Below, in pieces: positions 6,673-8,424 of a stretch of DNA of 8,424 bases; within the stretch, counting starts at the first letter, position 1, and the number at the start of each line of letters is the position of its first letter. This DNA is from an uncultured Faecalibacterium sp. (lineage in GTDB: Bacteria; Bacillota; Clostridia; Oscillospirales; Ruminococcaceae). Where the stretch lies: the NCBI GenBank assembly GCA_945982465.1, contig CAMFSB010000059.1, positions 1 through 8,424 on the forward strand, written 5' to 3'. The notes beneath the pieces are model-generated. The model was not told the DNA's origin and made no database searches. It saw only the letters and a list, made by a program, of their open reading frames with translations. The position numbers and the translations under genes were made by a program.

Positions 6673-6862
6673 TCAAAATCACCGCCACATCACACAAAAA
6701 CACCGCAGCATCGAAATTCTATCACTCGACCGGCTTCATAGTCGGGATGTCATCGACGAGCAGTTATAAGCCTTTATTTCTTGATACTACTCTACACCGC
6801 AAGGGTTGAATTTTGCCATTCCATTTACATCTCTACACAAGCCTTTATCCGAACGGTATCGT
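6673..6862. other. AT-richer non-coding stretch between the two arm-site clusters
   Basis: No gene is supported here; frames are short and lack ribosome binding sites. The region contains small direct repeats: AAGCCTTTAT at 6768-6777 and 6839-6848, ACACCGCA at 6700-6707 and 6794-6801, and CTTGATA at 6780-6786, also found at 6624-6630. It may be part of the element's recombination region. I see no tRNA or recognisable attachment core. Confidence 0.35.
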
Positions 6863-6907
6863 TTGGCGTATGAATTGGCGTAAACGGCGTATGGCGTATT
6901 TGGCGTA
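6863..6907 (+). repeat. Probable integrase arm-type sites, proximal cluster (5 copies)
   Basis: Copies start at 6863 (TTGGCGTA), 6875 (TTGGCGTA), 6884 (ACGGCGTA), 6891 (ATGGCGTA) and 6900 (TTGGCGTA), all in one orientation, spaced 12, 9, 7 and 9 bp. The last ends 9 bp before the integrase stop codon. GGCGTA is invariant. Too short and too closely packed to be CRISPR; best read as arm-type binding sites. Confidence 0.6.
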
Positions 6908-6916
6908 TGCTTTATT

Positions 6917-7930
6917 TTATTCTTCAGGGTCTTTCCACTGTGCGAACTGACGGTCAAGATTTTCAAATTCAGACTTACGCAGTTCCTTGGTCACATCCGC
7001 ATAGATGTTCAAGGTCGTGGAAATATCCGAATGTCCCAGCGCATCCTGAATCACCTTGATGTTCACGCCCGCTTCGCACATCCGGGTCGTGAAGGTATGC
7101 CGCAGGGTGTGGCAGCTGAAACGCGGCAGGAGTACGGCGCTGTTCGGGTTCTTCGCCAGCACTTCATCGTTGCAGTCCCGGATGATGCGCCGGATGGCCT
7201 TGTTCAGCGTTCCCTGATGCTGGCACTCACCAAAGCGGTTGACAAAGATAAAGTCCGTGTAACTGTCCGCCGTTACCGTGCAGCGGATCTCTGCTTTTTC
7301 CTGATAGGCACGTTTCTTTTCAAAGGCTTCTTTCACGAAGTCCATCATCGGAACAGTGCGGACACCAGCCTTTGTTTTGGGCGAGTGGCAGTTGAAGTAG
7401 CAGCCCTTCTTGCCGCCATTGTTCTCACGGTGGTCGTAGTTGACCAACGTGTGATTGACGGAGATCGTGCCTTTCTCAAAATCCATATCGCACCAGCGCA
7501 GACCAGTGGCTTCTCCTACGCGCAAACCAGTTCCCAGCATGACCGCGAAAATCGGATACCAGTGCTGGTACTTCGGCGTTTTGGAGAGGTAGGGCAGCAG
7601 CAGATTCTGCTCTGCCACGGTCAGTGCCTTACGGCGGTTGGTTTCAAACTGGTGTGCCTTTTTCAGCTCCCGCAGAACATTATCCGAGGGATTGCTCCGC
7701 AGATAGCAGTCATCCACCGCCATGTCCAGCACCTGATGCAGAACCGTGTGTACGCTGTCAATCGTAGAGACCTGCAAGCCCCGCTCGTCTGCCCGCGTGT
7801 TGTAGAACTGCTTCACATCCGACTTTTTGAGCGCAGACACCTTCGATTTGCCGAAATCCGGCTCCACGAACTGCCGATAAAGGTACAGATAGTTCTGAAA
7901 AGTGTTGTCCTTCAGGCCGCGCTTGACCAT
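6917..7930 (-). CDS. Tyrosine recombinase/integrase, N-terminal region missing
   Basis: The product is 337 aa. It catalyses site-specific integration and excision of a mobile element by strand transfer through a Tyr nucleophile. The SAM-like core-binding domain spans about 5-90 and the catalytic domain about 100-325. Catalytic residues are complete: Arg137 (GTGLRVGE), Lys185 (SPKTKAG), His274 and Arg277 (HTLRH), His300 (LGHSD) and Tyr310 (NIY). Relatives of the Tn916/clostridial type are normally about 390-410 aa and begin with a roughly 60-residue arm-binding domain plus linker; here the protein starts directly at KRGLKDNTFQNY, normally internal. Upstream in-frame codons do not resemble the missing part and hit TAA after about 15 codons. 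ATG 7930 has no ribosome binding site, although a promoter lies just upstream. Either the gene was 5'-truncated by rearrangement (an IS256 copy sits 113 bp away) or this is a naturally short form. It may not be functional. Confidence 0.85.
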   Translation of the reverse strand: MVKRGLKDNTFQNYLYLYRQFVEPDFGKSKVSALKKSDVKQFYNTRADERGLQVSTIDSVHTVLHQVLDMAVDDCYLRSNPSDNVLRELKKAHQFETNRRKALTVAEQNLLLPYLSKTPKYQHWYPIFAVMLGTGLRVGEATGLRWCDMDFEKGTISVNHTLVNYDHRENNGGKKGCYFNCHSPKTKAGVRTVPMMDFVKEAFEKKRAYQEKAEIRCTVTADSYTDFIFVNRFGECQHQGTLNKAIRRIIRDCNDEVLAKNPNSAVLLPRFSCHTLRHTFTTRMCEAGVNIKVIQDALGHSDISTTLNIYADVTKELRKSEFENLDRQFAQWKDPEE

Positions 7931-7953
7931 AGGTAGCCGACGAGAATAGCTAA

Positions 7954-7982
7954 AATATAGCGATCCTTTCGAAAATTAACAA
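7954..7982 (-). promoter_or_regulatory. Putative promoter upstream of the integrase
   Basis: On the minus strand: TTGTTA (7982-7977), a 17-nt spacer, and TATATT (7959-7954). The transcript would start near 7947, leaving only about 17 nt before ATG 7930 and no Shine-Dalgarno sequence in that leader. An AAAGGA falls inside the spacer and is too far upstream to serve as a ribosome binding site. The rest of 7931-8043 is AT-rich and shows no gene. Confidence 0.5.
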
Positions 7983-8086
7983 AAAAGTCACAAACGACAA
8001 AAATCGCCACATAACAGCCTGAACCCAACCATCCATTCTGGGAGATAAGGTACAATAAGTTGCGCAAAATGAAAAAGGCATAAAAA

Positions 8087-8116
8087 TAGACATGGTTTGC
8101 AGAACTCTGGTAGAAT
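8087..8116 (+). promoter_or_regulatory. Promoter of the IS256-family transposase
   Basis: TAGACA (8087-8092), an 18-nt spacer, and TAGAAT (8111-8116) preceded by TGG, an extended -10. It lies inside the insertion sequence and faces the transposase. Confidence 0.5.
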
Positions 8117-8156
8117 GAAGTAGCGACACACCATTCTGGAAAGGAGTCTGTAAACC

Positions 8157-8424
8157 ATGTCCGAGAAAATTGTACAGCTAAACGAGGAAGTAATCAAGGG
8201 CCAGCTTAAGGAAATGGTCCGTGGCAGCGTGGAAGAAACGTTGAATGAGCTGCTGGAGCAGGAAGCGGAGAAACTGACCCAGGCCGCCCGCTACGAACGC
8301 AATGAGGCCCGCCAGGGCTACCGCAGCGGCCACTATGACCGGAACCTTACCACAACCTCCGGAGACGTAACGCTCCATGTGCCTCGCCTCAAGGGCGTCT
8401 CTTTTGAAACAGCCATCATTGAGC
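8157..8424 (+). CDS. IS256-family transposase (mutator type), N-terminal 89 residues
   Basis: This DDE transposase moves the IS256-type element through circular intermediates. The start at ATG 8157 has AAAGGAG (8140-8146) 10 nt upstream. The visible part contains the family's N-terminal segment: a helical region about residues 8-40 with ELLEQEAEKL, then the conserved YERNEARQGYRSGHYDR (42-58) and the DVTLHVPRLKG strand (66-76), matching the YERTENR...NGYY...LELKVPR pattern of IS256 transposase. The catalytic DDE triad lies further downstream, outside the window, so intactness cannot be judged. The frame is open to the window's end. Confidence 0.92.
   Translation, partial: MSEKIVQLNEEVIKGQLKEMVRGSVEETLNELLEQEAEKLTQAARYERNEARQGYRSGHYDRNLTTTSGDVTLHVPRLKGVSFETAIIE

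Larger units (their letters stand above)
8044..8424 (+). mobile_element. IS256-family insertion sequence, left end (continues beyond window)
   Basis: The start GATAAGGTACAATAAGTTGC (8044-8063) and the following CGCAAAATGAAAAAGGC (8064-8080) resemble position for position the left terminal repeat of IS256 (GATAAAGTCC..., ...GTAAAAAGGC). The transposase gene begins 77 nt further in, as is usual for the family. The right end and any 8-9 bp target duplication lie outside the window, so the exact first base could be off by one or two. It has inserted upstream of the integrase gene. Confidence 0.75.

Noticed and set aside
6722..6766. Short coding remnant (13 codons on minus, ending VE-stop; about 40 codons on + from 6644)
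   Set aside because: Both are very short, have no ribosome binding site and match no family I know. The + frame begins within the repeat cluster. Not enough to call a gene or a pseudogene.
6644..6907. CRISPR array
   Set aside because: The repeats are only 8 bp and spaced 7-12 bp with a gap of about 190 bp. There are no 23-50 bp repeats, uniform spacers or cas genes.
7031..7936. A 301-codon open frame on the + strand
   Set aside because: It is antisense to the integrase, whose catalytic residues are all present, and has no ribosome binding site of its own.
8033..8139. Direct repeat CCATTCTGG at 8033-8041 and 8131-8139 as an IS target duplication
   Set aside because: The second copy is inside the IS, before the transposase start. 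A target duplication must flank both IS ends, so this is probably coincidence.

Overview
This window looks like chromosomal DNA from a GC-rich anaerobic gut Firmicute of the Oscillospiraceae/Ruminococcaceae type (Faecalibacterium, Gemmiger or Subdoligranulum-like). That assignment is inference. It rests on GC-rich coding with strong AGGAGG ribosome binding sites, a GH31 glucosidase that closely resembles from memory the Blautia (Ruminococcus) obeum enzyme, and clostridial-type integrase and IS256 genes. No rRNA or tRNA was seen to fix the taxon.

Layout, left to right. (1) 2-1485: a very GC-rich two-gene unit on +, made of the 3' part of an unrecognised protein and, 2 nt later, a small multi-pass membrane protein, ended by a hairpin terminator. 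(2) 1564-2494: a single M55-family (DppA-like) metallopeptidase gene with its own near-consensus promoter. A second, sequence-related hairpin follows it, so the gene sits between two similar hairpins. (3) 2703-3314, minus strand: a maltose/galactoside O-acetyltransferase gene broken by one in-frame amber codon at codon 34. (4) 3430-4191, minus strand: a HAD-family hydrolase, divergent from (5) 4360-6366, +: a GH31 alpha-glucosidase with a good promoter in the 168-bp shared upstream region. (6) 6367-6916: a 550-base gene-free stretch holding two hairpins, a possible IS end, and two clusters of an 8-bp TTGGYGTA repeat. (7) 6917-7930, minus strand: a tyrosine integrase with all catalytic residues but no N-terminal arm-binding region. 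(8) 8044-8424: the left end of an IS256-family element with the start of its transposase, running out of the window.

The left two thirds is ordinary chromosome with small carbohydrate and peptide metabolism genes that need not work together. Glucosidase and acetyltransferase both fit sugar handling, and the M55 peptidase fits D-amino acid peptide turnover. From about 6390 rightwards it is mobile DNA. The integrase, its probable arm-type sites and the IS256 copy mark the edge of an integrated element whose body lies to the right of the window. I saw no clear evidence for a wholly new system. The most notable points are the integrase arm-site array next to an integrase lacking its arm-binding domain, the single-codon inactivation of the acetyltransferase, and the paired hairpins around the M55 gene.
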